The position numbers and the translations under genes are program-made. Under the pieces are notes generated by a model. It was not told the DNA's origin, searched no databases, and saw nothing but the letters and a program-made list of their open reading frames with translations. Below, piece by piece: positions 48,564-59,890 of a DNA stretch of 64,000 nt. This stretch comes from Streptomyces sp. RKAG293. Its GTDB lineage: Bacteria; Actinomycetota; Actinomycetes; Streptomycetales; Streptomycetaceae. The stretch spans positions 7,735,001 to 7,799,000 of the forward strand of contig NZ_JAJOZB010000001.1 of assembly GCF_023701745.1 (NCBI RefSeq), read 5' to 3'. Within the stretch, counting starts at the first letter, position 1. Each line of letters starts with the position of its first letter.

Positions 48564-49781
48564 GTGAGGAACGAGCGACGAGTGAGGGCGGACCGGAGCG
48601 CGGACCGGAGCGCGGACCGGAGCACGGGTACGGGCCAGGTGGGGCTGGTGACGATCGCGCGGGAGTGGGGTCGGATCGGCTGTATCGGCTTCGGCGGACC
48701 ACCGACCCACATCTCTCTCCTGCGGCAGTTGTGTGTGGAGCGCCGCGACTGGATCCCGGCGGAGGAGTTCGAGGATTCCATCACCGCGACGAACCTGCTG
48801 CCGGGCCCGGCCTCCACGCAGCTGGCGATTCTCACCGCCTGGCGCCTGCGCGGCCTGCCCGGCGCGCTGGTCGGCGGCCTGAGTTTCATCCTGCCGGGCC
48901 TCGCGCTGATCCTGGCCCTGGCTGCGCTGTTCCTGTCCGGGAACCCGCCGCTGTGGGTGCGCGGGGCGGCCGCCGGGGCTGGTTCCGCCGTCGCCGCCGT
49001 TGCCGTGCATGCGGCCTGGTCGTTGGCTCCCGGCAGCTGGAAGCGTGCCGGGAAGGCACGTTCCGCCCGTGCCCGCTGGCTCGGGTACGCGCTGGCGGGT
49101 GCGGCCGCTGCCGCTCTGACCGGGCCATGGCTCGTGCTGGTCCTGCTCGCGGCGGGTCTGGTGGAGATCGCCGTACGCGCCCGCGACCGACGCATCGGCC
49201 CACGTGTCGCGTCGTGGCCGGTAGCGGCTGCCGCTCCGGTGCTCGGCGGGGGAATGCTGACGCTGGCCTGGGTGGCGCTCAAGGTGGGAGCCCTGTCGTA
49301 CGGCGGAGGGTTCGTCATCATTCCGCTGATGCAGGCGGACGCCGTCGACCACTACCACTGGATGACCGACGGCCAGTTCCTCAACGCCGTCGCCCTCGGC
49401 CAGATCACCCCGGGCCCGGTCGTGCAGACCGTCGCCGTGGTCGGGTACGCGGCCGGTGGAGGGTGGGGTGGTCTGCTGGCCGCCGCGGTGGCGTTCGCCC
49501 CGTCGTTCCTGTTCGTGATCCTCGGCGGGCGGCATTTCGACGCCCTGCGTTCCAGCGAGCGGGTGCAGGCGTTCTTCACCGGCGCCGGTCCCGCCGTGAT
49601 CGGGGCCATCGCCGGATCCGCGATCCCGCTCTCCCTGGCCCTGCGGAACGGCTGGCAGTACGCCGTGCTGGCGGCCGCCGCCCTCTGGCTGCTCGCTGCC
49701 CGGCGCGGAGTGGTCAGCGCCCTGCTGGGAGCGGGAACGCTCGGTGTGGCGGCGGCGCTGGCCGGCTGGCCATGGGGCTGA
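48564..49781 (+). CDS. chrA: Chromate transporter, ChrA (CHR) family
   Basis: A protein of up to 405 residues with two homologous CHR domains. Domain 1 has GCIGFGGPPTHISLLRQLCV and EDSITATNLLPGPASTQLAI; domain 2 has LKVGALSYGGGFVIIPLMQA and NAVALGQITPGPVVQTVAVV. The duplicated GFGG/SYGGG and PGP motifs define the chromate ion transporters, which export chromate by proton-linked exchange. The start is uncertain: the GTG at 48564 adds an Arg/Asp/Ser-rich leader made by a 12-bp repeat, whereas conserved sequence begins only near LVTIAREWGRIG (about residue 28). Confidence 0.9.
   Translation: MRNERRVRADRSADRSADRSTGTGQVGLVTIAREWGRIGCIGFGGPPTHISLLRQLCVERRDWIPAEEFEDSITATNLLPGPASTQLAILTAWRLRGLPGALVGGLSFILPGLALILALAALFLSGNPPLWVRGAAAGAGSAVAAVAVHAAWSLAPGSWKRAGKARSARARWLGYALAGAAAAALTGPWLVLVLLAAGLVEIAVRARDRRIGPRVASWPVAAAAPVLGGGMLTLAWVALKVGALSYGGGFVIIPLMQADAVDHYHWMTDGQFLNAVALGQITPGPVVQTVAVVGYAAGGGWGGLLAAAVAFAPSFLFVILGGRHFDALRSSERVQAFFTGAGPAVIGAIAGSAIPLSLALRNGWQYAVLAAAALWLLAARRGVVSALLGAGTLGVAAALAGWPWG
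48588..48623 (+). repeat. 12-bp tandem repeat, three identical units
   Basis: GCGGACCGGAGC occurs three times without gaps, giving Ala-Asp-Arg-Ser triplication at the N-terminus of the ChrA frame or lying in its leader if the start is further downstream. Confidence 0.8.
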
Positions 49782-49817
49782 CCACCATCGGTGCCTCAGC
49801 AGCGTTCCCTGCGGCCG

Positions 49818-50684
49818 CTATTTCAGCAGCCGGGACATCCGCCGGTCCGCGAGGGGTTTGCCGCCGGTCTGGCAGGTGGGGCAGTACTGCAGCGCGGAAT
49901 CGCTGAAGGACACCTCGCGGATGGTGTCGCCGCAGACCGGGCAGGGTTCGCCCTTCCGCCCATGGACCCGGAGCCCGCTCTTCTTCTCGCTCTTGAGATC
50001 GCGCAGGGCGAGTCCGCCGGACCGTTCGATCGCGTCGGCGAGGTTCGATCCGATCGCCGCGTAGATCCGGGCCACCTCGTCTTCGGAGAGATTGGCCGCG
50101 AGTTTGAACGGCGACATCTTGGCAGTGTGCAGGATCTCGTCGGAGTAGGCGTTGCCGATCCCGGCGATCGTGCTCTGGTCGCGGAGGAGGCCCTTGATCT
50201 GGCGGCGGTCGTCCTTCAGCAGCCCGGCGAAGACCTCCGGGGTGAAGGCCGCCGAGAGGGGGTCGGGCCCGAGCCGCGCGATGCCCGGTACGTCCTGCGG
50301 ATCCCGTACGACGTAGACCGCGAGGTGCTTCTTGGTGCCGGCCTCGGTGACGTCGAACCCGGCACCGTCGGGTTCGGTGAGCCGTACCCGCAGCGCGAGC
50401 GGGCCCTTGCCGGGGCGCGGCGGCTCCGCCGGCAGGGCGTCGTTCCAGCGCACCCAGCCGGCGCGGGCGAGATGGATGACCAGATGCAGGTCCCCGGCCT
50501 GGAGGTCGAGGAACTTCCCGTGCCGGGTCACGCTCTCGAAGACGAGGCCTTCGAGCGCGTTCGGCGGCGGGTCGTAGGTCTTGAGCGCGTGGACGGCGAG
50601 CGGGTACACCCGCGCGACGGAACGGCCGACGACGTGTTCGGCCAGGAAGCGGGTGAGGGACTCGACCTCCGGCAGTTCTGGCAT
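49818..50684 (-). CDS. Fpg/Nei-family DNA glycosylase
   Basis: A 288-residue base-excision repair glycosylase/AP lyase. The N-terminal MPELPEVE provides the catalytic Pro2 and Glu3, the Lys in TRHGKFLDL is near residue 57, the helix-two-turn-helix is about 150-215 (LLRDQSTIAGIGNAYSDEIL), and the C-terminal zinc finger is CPVCG...CPTC (about 250-275) with the usual Arg/Lys-rich end. It removes oxidised bases such as 8-oxoguanine or oxidised pyrimidines; which subclass cannot be settled from sequence. ATG at 50684. Confidence 0.92.
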   Translation of the reverse strand: MPELPEVESLTRFLAEHVVGRSVARVYPLAVHALKTYDPPPNALEGLVFESVTRHGKFLDLQAGDLHLVIHLARAGWVRWNDALPAEPPRPGKGPLALRVRLTEPDGAGFDVTEAGTKKHLAVYVVRDPQDVPGIARLGPDPLSAAFTPEVFAGLLKDDRRQIKGLLRDQSTIAGIGNAYSDEILHTAKMSPFKLAANLSEDEVARIYAAIGSNLADAIERSGGLALRDLKSEKKSGLRVHGRKGEPCPVCGDTIREVSFSDSALQYCPTCQTGGKPLADRRMSRLLK

Positions 50685-50775
50685 GTCCTCAGTCTGCCCC
50701 GGCGCGGACCGATCGGCCGGATACGGCGAGCCGCACCCCAGGCGGCCCCGGCGAGCCGGGCCGGGGAACGCAGGT

Positions 50776-50805
50776 GCCGCCCGCGCGTGGCTTCGCGCGG
50801 GCGGC
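50776..50805 (-). terminator. Terminator hairpin after the trypsin gene
   Basis: A perfect 12-bp stem, GCCGCCCGCGCG (50776-50787) with CGCGCGGGCGGC (50794-50805), and a 6-base loop, 22 bp beyond the stop of the minus-strand protease gene. Confidence 0.78.
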
Positions 50806-50826
50806 GGACCGTACGTGGGGGGATGC

Positions 50827-51645
50827 TCAGAGGCCGGCGGCGGCGCTCTGGATTGCGGAGGCGAAGGTGCTCACCTCGGTGTAGACGCCCGGGTACCCGG
50901 CTCGCGCGCAGCCTTCGCCCCAGCTGACGATGCCGACCTGGATCCACTGGTTGTTGTTGTCCTTGCGGAACATCGGACCGCCGGAGTCGCCCTGGCAGGT
51001 GTCGACGCCGCCCTGGGAGAGGCCGGCGCAGATCTCCTCGCCGGGTATCAGGTCGCCGCCGTAGGAGCTGCTGCAGGACGCGTCGCTGACGAACGGGACC
51101 TTGGCCTTGTAGAGGTAGCGCTGCTGGCCGCCGCCCTCGCTTCTGGCGCCCCAGCCCGCGATGTCGAACGTGCCGGAGTTGTACGCGGTCGTGCCGGCGA
51201 TGTTCAGGGTCGGCAGGTTGATGGGCTTGGCGAGTTTGATCAGCGCCCAGTCCTTCCCGCTGCCGTTGTAGCCGGGGGCCTGCAGCACCCGGGTGGACTT
51301 GACCTTGATGGCGCTGCCGCTCTGCAGGTCGACGACGCCCGCCGTGGCGGTGATGGACGTGTTGGCGCCGCTGCCGTTCACGCAGTGCGCGGCAGTGAGG
51401 ACGATCTGCTGGGTGTACAGCGCGCCGCCGCAGCCCATGGACAGCCGGACCATCCAGGGGAACTCGCCCTGCGCCGCGCGGGTGCCACCGACGACGGACG
51501 GCCCGGGCTCCGGGCTGGGGGCGGTCGCCTGGGCGCTGAGGGGCTGCAGGCTGAAGACGGCGAGGGTGATCGCGCCGAGCGCCGCGTACCTTTTGAGGGG
51601 CTTCAGGCCGCGCTGCAGGCCGAGTGGCTTCAGGAAGTTCTTCAC
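50827..51645 (-). CDS. sprT: Secreted trypsin-like serine protease (S. griseus trypsin type)
   Basis: A 272-residue secreted trypsin. The GTG at 51645 follows GAGGAAG; residues 1-40 are a signal peptide with a hydrophobic core (ALGAITLAVFSLQPLSAQA) and a short propeptide, and the mature enzyme starts at VVGGTRAAQGEFPWMVRLSM. Catalytic triad: His in LTAAHC, Asp in DWALIKL, Ser in CQGDSGGPMF. Asp six residues before the Ser (GVDTCQGDSGG) gives Arg/Lys specificity, and three disulfide Cys pairs are present. It closely resembles the S. griseus trypsin sequence. In streptomycetes such trypsins are often developmentally controlled. Confidence 0.93.
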   Translation of the reverse strand: MKNFLKPLGLQRGLKPLKRYAALGAITLAVFSLQPLSAQATAPSPEPGPSVVGGTRAAQGEFPWMVRLSMGCGGALYTQQIVLTAAHCVNGSGANTSITATAGVVDLQSGSAIKVKSTRVLQAPGYNGSGKDWALIKLAKPINLPTLNIAGTTAYNSGTFDIAGWGARSEGGGQQRYLYKAKVPFVSDASCSSSYGGDLIPGEEICAGLSQGGVDTCQGDSGGPMFRKDNNNQWIQVGIVSWGEGCARAGYPGVYTEVSTFASAIQSAAAGL

Positions 51646-51937
51646 CGTTCTTCCTCTCGTGTGGGGGAAGGCACGTAGCGACAGGTGCATGACAACTTTG
51701 AATCCGGAAGGCACCGCAGGACTTCCGGTTCGGGTGGGGGATGCCGCAAGAGTGCCGGTGTGAGTGTGCTGGCGGAGCGAACCCTGCGGCAAGTGCGCCT
51801 TTTCGGCCACGGACGTCCGGTCCCGGAAGCCGCCACGGCGGGCGCGCCGCCGCCCGACGCCGGGGGTCGGTTTCAGGTAGCGGCGCTCACGAGATATCTT
51901 GATGTCGAGACGTTTGTCGACGTGAAGCGGAGTACTG
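51646..51937. other. Divergent gap between sprT and icd
   Basis: About 290 bp. Besides both promoters it contains the TCTTGA-TG-TCGAGA palindrome listed separately; nothing else is recognisable. Confidence 0.45.
51897..51910 (+). promoter_or_regulatory. Palindromic TCTTGA-TG-TCGAGA element before icd
   Basis: TCTTGA (51897-51902) and TCGAGA (51905-51910) form a near-perfect inverted repeat (TCTYGA-N2-TCRAGA) 27 bases before the icd start codon, in an AT-rich patch (GAGATATCTT). The position suggests an operator overlapping or just downstream of the promoter. The cognate regulator is not known to me. Confidence 0.45.
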
Positions 51938-54157
<2,220 letters not shown>

Positions 54158-54174
54158 CGAGCGACGCACGGCGG

Positions 54175-54212
54175 GGCCCGCCGGCCCGGGAGCGATCCCG
54201 GGCCGGCGGGCC
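54175..54212 (+). terminator. Terminator hairpin after icd
   Basis: A perfect 17-bp stem, GGCCCGCCGGCCCGGGA at 54175-54191 with its complement at 54196-54212, and a 4-base loop, 17 bp after the icd stop. It may also terminate minus-strand transcription from the remnant genes. Confidence 0.85.
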
Positions 54213-54229
54213 TTCGTGTTTCCCGGGCC

Positions 54230-54610
54230 TCAGCGGGCGGCGGGCGTGCTGGTGGAGTAGGAGTGGGCGCCCGTTCCGGCCAGCGCTCCCTTGTCGACGA
54301 TGAGGTACTCGTCGCGGATGGGCGCACCGGAGAACCAGGACTCGAGGATCTCGCGGGTCCCCGCGGCGTACCGGGCCTGGGCGGCGAGCGTGGAGCCGGA
54401 GATGTGCGGGGTCATGCCGTGGTGGGGCATGGTGCGCCAGGGGTGGTCGGGCCCCGCGGGCTGCGGGTACCAGACGTCACCGGCGTACCCCGCGAGCTGT
54501 CCGCCGCGCAGCGCGCGGTCGACCGCGTCCCGGTCGCAGATCCTGGCGCGGGCGGTGTTGATCAGATAGGCGCCGCGCTTCATGGCGCCGATCAGCTTCT
54601 CGTCGAAGAG
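54230..54610 (-). pseudogene. C-terminal fragment of NAD-dependent formate dehydrogenase
   Basis: From 54610 leftwards the minus strand reads LFDEKLIGAMKRGAYLINTA, then GYAGDVWYPQPAGPDHPWRT, HHGMTPHISGSTLAAQARYA and IRDEYLIVDKGALAGTGAHS. This is the last third of NAD-dependent formate dehydrogenase (D-2-hydroxyacid dehydrogenase family), including the catalytic His in TPHISG. The N-terminal catalytic part and the NAD-binding GxGxxG region are gone. Just before the junction another frame reads HDVRLHYT, as in the formate dehydrogenase motif F-D-V-x-L-H-Y-T-D, so an internal out-of-frame deletion is likely. Non-functional. Confidence 0.75.
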
Positions 54611-54619
54611 CCGGTGTAG

Positions 54620-54766
54620 TGCAGCCGTACGTCATGCTCCAGCCGGCGTATCCCGGCGTATCCCGGCGGACAACGACGGCTGGCACACGTAGCAGGCCGC
54701 CGCCGCGCGGGCGAAGTGCCGCTCCCGCGCCGGCGCGACGAGGTACTCCAATTGACGCAGCAGCAT
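54620..54766 (-). pseudogene. N-terminal fragment of a LysR-family regulator
   Basis: From an ATG at 54766 the minus strand reads MLLRQLEYLVAPARERHFAR then AAAACYVCQPSLSAGIRR, the helix-turn-helix of a LysR regulator (consensus ...ARERHFARAAEACHVSQPALSAGIRRLE). The frame is then broken by a 10-bp tandem duplication (CGGCGTATCC twice, 54644-54663) and the sequence runs into the formate dehydrogenase remnant. The effector domain is absent. Confidence 0.7.
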
Positions 54767-54804
54767 GGCCTCATGGTGCCCTGACGGGACGTCAAAGACA
54801 CGAC

Positions 54805-55380
54805 CTACGAGGGCCGGCCCGCGGCGAGGTCCTTGAGCAGGTTCTCGATCGCCGTCAGGCGGGCCTGCAGCGCCTCGACGTCACCGCGGGTGGCGTTCTG
54901 CTCGGCGGGCTTGAGGGTGATGATCAGATGGCCGTCCGGTTCCAGCCGGCCCGAGGCCACATCCGCGATGGCCTCGCCGTTCTGCATCCGGACCGCGTGC
55001 TCGATCTCGGCGGACCTCAGCGCCAGATCGCGCATGGCCTGCGGCACGAGCTCGCCGTCCTCGATGACGGTGGTCGGGGTTCCTTCCAGCAGCCGTTCCG
55101 CGCGGGGGTCGCCGGCCAGCCAGCGGTTCACCGCGGAGTTGACGGCGATCAGGGTGAACGCGCCGATCACCCCGCCGAGCAGGCTGTTGTCCGCCCCGAT
55201 GATGGCGTTCTGCACGACGTTGGACAGCAGGAAGATCACGACGAAGTCGAAGGTGTTCAGGTTCGCCAGGCCCCGTTTTCCGGCCAGCCGGAACAGGATC
55301 AGGATCAGGGCGTAGACCAGGACGGTGCGGACGATCTTCTCCGCGATCGGCACCTGAACGGACATCAGGTCATGCCACAC
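54805..55380 (-). CDS. DUF421-domain membrane protein (YetF/YcaP-like)
   Basis: A 191-residue protein with three N-terminal transmembrane helices (about 15-35, 45-65, 70-88: VRTVLVYALILILFRLAGKR, FDFVVIFLLSNVVQNAIIGA, GGVIGAFTLIAVNSAVNRWL). The DUF421 domain (about 100-165) has EGTPTTVIEDGELVPQAMRD and GRLEPDGHLIITLKP, and a short coiled coil follows at the C-terminus (RGDVEALQARLTAIENLLKD). Family members are linked to spore germination or envelope functions but their biochemistry is unknown. ATG at 55380. Confidence 0.85.
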   Translation of the reverse strand: MWHDLMSVQVPIAEKIVRTVLVYALILILFRLAGKRGLANLNTFDFVVIFLLSNVVQNAIIGADNSLLGGVIGAFTLIAVNSAVNRWLAGDPRAERLLEGTPTTVIEDGELVPQAMRDLALRSAEIEHAVRMQNGEAIADVASGRLEPDGHLIITLKPAEQNATRGDVEALQARLTAIENLLKDLAAGRPS

Positions 55381-55496
55381 GACAACTCCTCAGGGACGGT
55401 GACGCTCGCCAGGACCCGCCGGCCCGGCAACGCAGAGGGTCACGCTACGCGCCGGCGGTCCGGCGCACGGGTCACCCCCGTGCGCCGCGCCGCCGC

Positions 55497-58393
55497 TCAC
55501 ACGGCCGTCCGCCGCCACTGCTGGCTCGTGCTGCCGGTGTCGGTCTGCTGCACGACGGCCGCCAGATCGGCGGTGGAGTCACCGGCCACTCCGAGGAGCT
55601 TGCCGCTGCGCAGACTCACGATCTTGACGTAGCCGCCGCCCGCGTCGGCCAGCGTCCACTGCTGGTTGGTGCTGCCCGACGGGGTCCACTGGATGATGGT
55701 GGCGCCGTCGGCCGTCGACCCGCCGTTGACGTCCATCGCCAGTCCGGAGTGGACATTGGTGATCCGGAACCGCTCACTGCCGGCGGCGCCCGTTCCGGTG
55801 AACGTCCACTGCTGGTTCGTTCCGCCGTGCGCGCCGTACTGGATGAGCGCCGTACCGGTGGAGGTGGAGCCGCCGGGTACGTCGATGGCCTTGCCACTGC
55901 GGCGGTTGACCAGGGTGAAGACGGTCGGCGCGGGGGTGGGGACCAGGGTGGTGGTGCCGCCGGGGGAGAGCGTGACGTCCTGGCTCCAGGCGCCGGCCCG
56001 GACGGTCGTCCGGGTGCCGCCCACGCTGTGCAGCGTGATCGACGTGACCTGGCCCGCGCTCCAGGCGAACCCGACGGTGAAGCCGCCGCGGACGCCGATA
56101 CCGGTGACGCTGCCCGCGGCCGCCCAGGCGCCGGGCAGCGCGGGAAGCAGCTCGACGGTGCCGGGCCGGGACTGGACCAGCATCTCGATCATGGCGCTCG
56201 GCGTACCGAAGTTGGCGTCGATCTGGAAGGTGGACCGGGAGCCCATGCTGTACATGTCGAACATGTTGGCCGCCGCACCGTTGCTGTGGCCGACCGACGG
56301 CTTCAGCACGGTGAGCACCAGCTGGTAGGCCTTGTCGGCGTTGCGCAGCCGCGCCCAGCACAGCGCCCGCCAGGCGCAGGCCCAGCCGAAGCTCTCCATG
56401 CCGCGGGCGGTGAGCAGGTTGGTGACGCCGGTGAGCAGTGCGGCCGGGCTGGTGGCGGGGTTGACGCGGTCGCCGGGGAACAGGCCGATCAGCGGGGAGA
56501 GATGGCGGTGGGCCGTCTCCCCGAGGTTGTCGTTGCTCATCCACTCCTCCAGCCAGCCCGTGGTGGCACTGACCTGTGGCAGGTACAGCCGGCTCTGCAG
56601 CCCGGCGACGGTGGCGGCGTACGCGCCGTCCCGGCCCAGGGCGGCGCAGGCGGTGCGGTAGTTCTCGAAGAGCTGCCAGACGAGCTCCTGCGCGTACGTG
56701 ATCCCCTTCGCGTTGGTCGGCCCCTGCTCGGGTGACCAGTCGCTGTCGTCGATGAGCACCTGGCGGGAGGCCCCGGTGGCCGGGTCGGTGACGGTGGTGG
56801 TGATCAGCCGCGCCTCCCAGAACTCGCAGGCGCCCTTGAGCAGCGGGTAGATCCTGGCCAGATAGCCGGCGTCCTGGGTGTACTCGTAGTGCTCGAACAG
56901 CGAGTTGCCGATCCAGGCGTTGCCGGCCGGATGCCACCACCATCCGAGCCCGCCCCAGACGTTGGTGGAGATGGCGGTGGTCCAGCCGGCGATCCTGCCG
57001 TTGCTGTTGCGGAAGCCGTTGCGGGAGTCGTTGAACAGCGTCCGGGTACGGTCCTGCCAGTACGGCAGCTGCCCGAGGCAGTACTCCGCGAACGCCTCGA
57101 AGCAGCCGGCGAGGCCCGCCCGGTCGGCCAGCCAGTAGTTCATCTGGACGTTGATGTCGGTGTGGTAGTCGCCCATCCAGTCCGGATCGTTGCGGTCCAG
57201 CCACAGGCCCTGGAGGTTCAGCGGAACGCTGCCGCGCGAACCGGTGATCATCAGATAGCGGCCGAACTGCAGGTAGGAGGCCTCCAGCTCCGGGTCGGGG
57301 GCGGCGGCGGAAGCGGCGCGGGCGGTGAGCCGGGCGCCGGTGTCCAGCGCCCGCTGCGCGGCCGAGGACGTGCCGAGGCTGACCGTCATCGAGGTGAACA
57401 ACGTCTGGTAGTCGGTCGTGTGGGTGGCCAGCAGCGCGGCGCCGCCGAGCCCGGCGGCGGTGGCGGCACGGGTGGCCGCGATGGCCTTCGGATCGGCGGA
57501 CGGGTCCTTGAACCCGGCGGCGGTGGGAGAATAGTTGGTGCCGCCACTGATGACGAGCAGCACCTCGGTACACCCGGAGAACGTCACGTCGGAGCCGGCC
57601 GCGGAGAGCGTTCCACCGGTTCCGGTGGCCCGTACGGCGGTGGCGTACTTCAGGCCATTGGCGAGCGTGCCGGCGAACGACGCGGTGGCCGCCACGCTGT
57701 CGGCGGTGACGGCCTCGCCGCGGGTCCCGTTCAGCGTCAGACCGCCGGTGTACGAGCCGCCGCCGCTCTGCGTCAGCCGCACCACGATCACCTCGTCGGG
57801 GTGGCTGGAGTACACCTCACGGCGGTACGTGACGCCGCCGAGCCGGTAGGTGGTGGTGACGAGCCCGTTGCTGAGGTCGAGCCGGCGCCGGTAGTCGGTC
57901 ACCGCAGGGGGGTGTGCGCCGGGAGGTTCAGGAAGGCCTTGGCCAGCAGCCCGAAGGTGCCGAAATCGCCGGTGCCGTAGGGGAACTGTCCGTCGGAGCC
58001 CAGGGACGCGTTCGGGCCGCCCGTCCACAGGGTGGCGTCGGAGAGGTAGAGGAAGTCCCGCGAGGGATGGCCGCCGACCATCGCGCCGAGCCGGCCGTTG
58101 CCGATGGGCAGGCCCTGTTCCATGATCGTGGCCTCGCTCGCCGGAGCCGGGTACCACAGCGCCACGGCATCGGCCTCGGGCACCAGCGACGCCGCGGACG
58201 GGCGGACGATGGCCGGATCCGCGTGCGCGGTGAACCGCGGCAGCCCGGCGAGGGCCAGAATCGCACCGGCCGAGCCGCCGAGGAATGCGCGGCGGGACGG
58301 CGACGAACCTTCCGCGGTGCGTTCAGGACCTTCGGGGCCTTCGGGACGTTCGGAGTGTTCGGCGCGGTGCTGAGGGTCGAGAGATCGGGACAT
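55497..58393 (-). pseudogene. GH95 alpha-L-fucosidase with ricin-type lectin domain, frameshifted
   Basis: The gene starts at an ATG at 58393 with a Tat-type signal (SPSRRAFLGGSAGAILALAG) and the GH95 N-domain (LWYPAPASEATIMEQGLPIG, NGRLGAMVGG). It runs to a stop right after LNLPAHTPLR. In the next frame it resumes at once with AVTDYRRRLDLSNGLVTTTY and continues through the (alpha/alpha)6 catalytic domain (NYWLADRAGL, GMESFGWACAWRALCWARLR) to a C-terminal ricin-type beta-trefoil with three QQW motifs. The break is at a run of six G on the plus strand (57907-57912): one base is missing. The 2,897-bp length fits one lost base in a 966-codon gene. It is either a real frameshift or a sequencing error. 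Confidence 0.8.
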
Positions 58394-58717
58394 TGAGGTT
58401 CCCTTCCTGGGACACACCGGACAGGTTCGGTCCCCGCCCATCAAGTCATCGGAGGTTTGACGCCGTAGTCTCCCGTTCCGGCGCTCGGGCATGTCAAGAC
58501 CCGTGACGTCGGCAACCCGGGAGTCCAGCAGCTCCGTCGAAGAGTCCAAGCCACCGTTCCGGCGTCGGCGGTGGCCCTGGCCGGATCCGGTCCCGAATGC
58601 GGTCCCGAAGGCGATTCCGTGAACAGTCCGTTGACTGACGGGGGCTGATCTCTTCACAGCCCCTATGCTCGACCTGCACAACTTGTGCACCCTCGCCCGC
58701 CGTTAGGGGACAGCGCC
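58394..58717. other. Divergent promoter region of fucosidase and polysaccharide cluster
   Basis: About 320 bp. It includes two copies of CGGTCCCGAA near 58590 and the GCACAA-C-TTGTGC inverted repeat at 58676-58688. No other gene is visible. Confidence 0.45.
58676..58688 (+). promoter_or_regulatory. Inverted repeat GCACAA-C-TTGTGC
   Basis: A perfect 6-bp inverted repeat with a 1-base spacer, 29 bp before the GTG of the acetyltransferase gene. A TATGCT sequence at 58664-58669 could be its -10 element, which would place the palindrome at the transcription start, as expected for a repressor site. Confidence 0.45.
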
Positions 58718-59317
58718 GTGAGTGTCAGGATTCAACCCACCTCCCAGGTCGACGACACGGCCGAACTCGGCGACGGGACCACCGTCTGGGATCTGGCGCA
58801 GATCCGTGAGCAGGCCCGGCTCGGTCGCAGTTGCATCGTGGGCCGGGGTGCCTACGTCGGTCCGGGAGTCCGGATCGGCGACAACGTGAAGCTGCAGAAC
58901 TACGCACTGGTCTACGAGCCGGCGGTGCTCGGCGACGGCGTCTTCGTCGGCCCGGCCGTCGTGCTCACCAACGACTTCTATCCGCGTTCGGTGGATCCGG
59001 AGGGCAAGCAGAAACGTGGCGGGGACTGGGAGCCCGTCGGTGTGGAGGTCTCGGAAGGCGCCTCGCTGGGCGCCCGTTCGGTGTGTGTGGCACCGGTGCG
59101 GGTCGGCCGCTGGGCACTGGTCGCGGCGGGGGCCGTGGTCACCCGGGACGTACCGGACTTCGCCCTGGTGGCGGGGGTGCCGGCGCGACGGATCGGCTGG
59201 GTCGGCCGGGCCGGGGTCAAGCTGCTGGAGCGCGACGGCGAGCCGGGCGTCTGGGAGTGTCCCAGCACCGGCGTGCTGCACGACGAGAAGGACGGCGCGC
59301 TCTTCGAGCGTGGCTGA
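58718..59317 (+). CDS. Left-handed beta-helix (hexapeptide) sugar N-acetyltransferase
   Basis: A 199-residue acyltransferase of the WbpD/WlbB type, which acetylates the 3-amino group of UDP-2-acetamido-3-amino sugars. Hexapeptide repeats run through ELGDGTTVWDLAQIREQARL, CIVGRGAYVGPGVRIGDNVK, LGDGVFVGPAVVLTNDFYPR and ASLGARSVCVAPVRVGRWAL, followed by AGAVVTRDVPDFALVAGVPA, the usual end of the family. The GTG at 58718 follows AGGGGA. It probably begins a polysaccharide locus whose later genes make ManNAc-type uronic acids, but a 570-bp gap separates them. Confidence 0.87.
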   Translation: MSVRIQPTSQVDDTAELGDGTTVWDLAQIREQARLGRSCIVGRGAYVGPGVRIGDNVKLQNYALVYEPAVLGDGVFVGPAVVLTNDFYPRSVDPEGKQKRGGDWEPVGVEVSEGASLGARSVCVAPVRVGRWALVAAGAVVTRDVPDFALVAGVPARRIGWVGRAGVKLLERDGEPGVWECPSTGVLHDEKDGALFERG

Positions 59318-59890
59318 CGAGGCACACAGAGGTTGAGCGGCGCCATTTCCTCAAAACGCCGATCAGCGAACATCCGTAGGCATACCGTGTGTATGTACGC
59401 GCGAGCTGAGCACGCAACAAGCGGTGCGCAGTGGGGGTTTGTACGCGGTGGGGGCACCTGTGGCAGTTGGGTCGAAGTGAGAACCGCTTCGACGGATGCT
59501 GCCTGTTCAGGCGTGGCTGATTCCGACACGTGGTCGGAAGGGCACGCAGGTAGTGCGACGTTCGAGCGGCGCACGGCATCGGGGGGCGATGCCGTGGGGC
59601 CGACCCGGGCGGCGTCACGCACGGCCCTCTCCGCGGAGCGAGAACCGCAAGTCTGAACCAGGAGAGACCAGAGGGGGGGTAGGTGTGCCAGAGCCGCACC
59701 GCTCGGACATACGTGGTCCGCGCAGACGTCTCGCCGACGCACCCGATTCGCCGGGTGTGCACAGCGGGCGCCGTCGGGAGGACCGACGGCCTGATCAACG
59801 GCATGAACGTTTCATCCGCACCGAACCGATCATCCGCACCGAACCGACCGTGCAACACCCCGCGATGTGTGTGATCGGGGTGAGGGTGCG
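59318..59890 (+). other. 570-bp leader of the polysaccharide operon
   Basis: A long region without a convincing gene. Short open frames on either strand have weak third-position bias and no recognisable domain. It is slightly less GC-rich around 59350-59420, a likely promoter area. It contains a purine-rich stretch (AGGAGAGACCAGAGGGGG near 59663) and the 18-bp duplication at 59812-59847 close to the next start. It may be a long 5' untranslated region. Confidence 0.4.
59812..59847 (+). repeat. 18-bp direct tandem duplication
   Basis: TCATCCGCACCGAACCGA occurs twice in direct succession (59812-59829 and 59830-59847), 43 bp before the ATG of the next gene. Confidence 0.85.
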
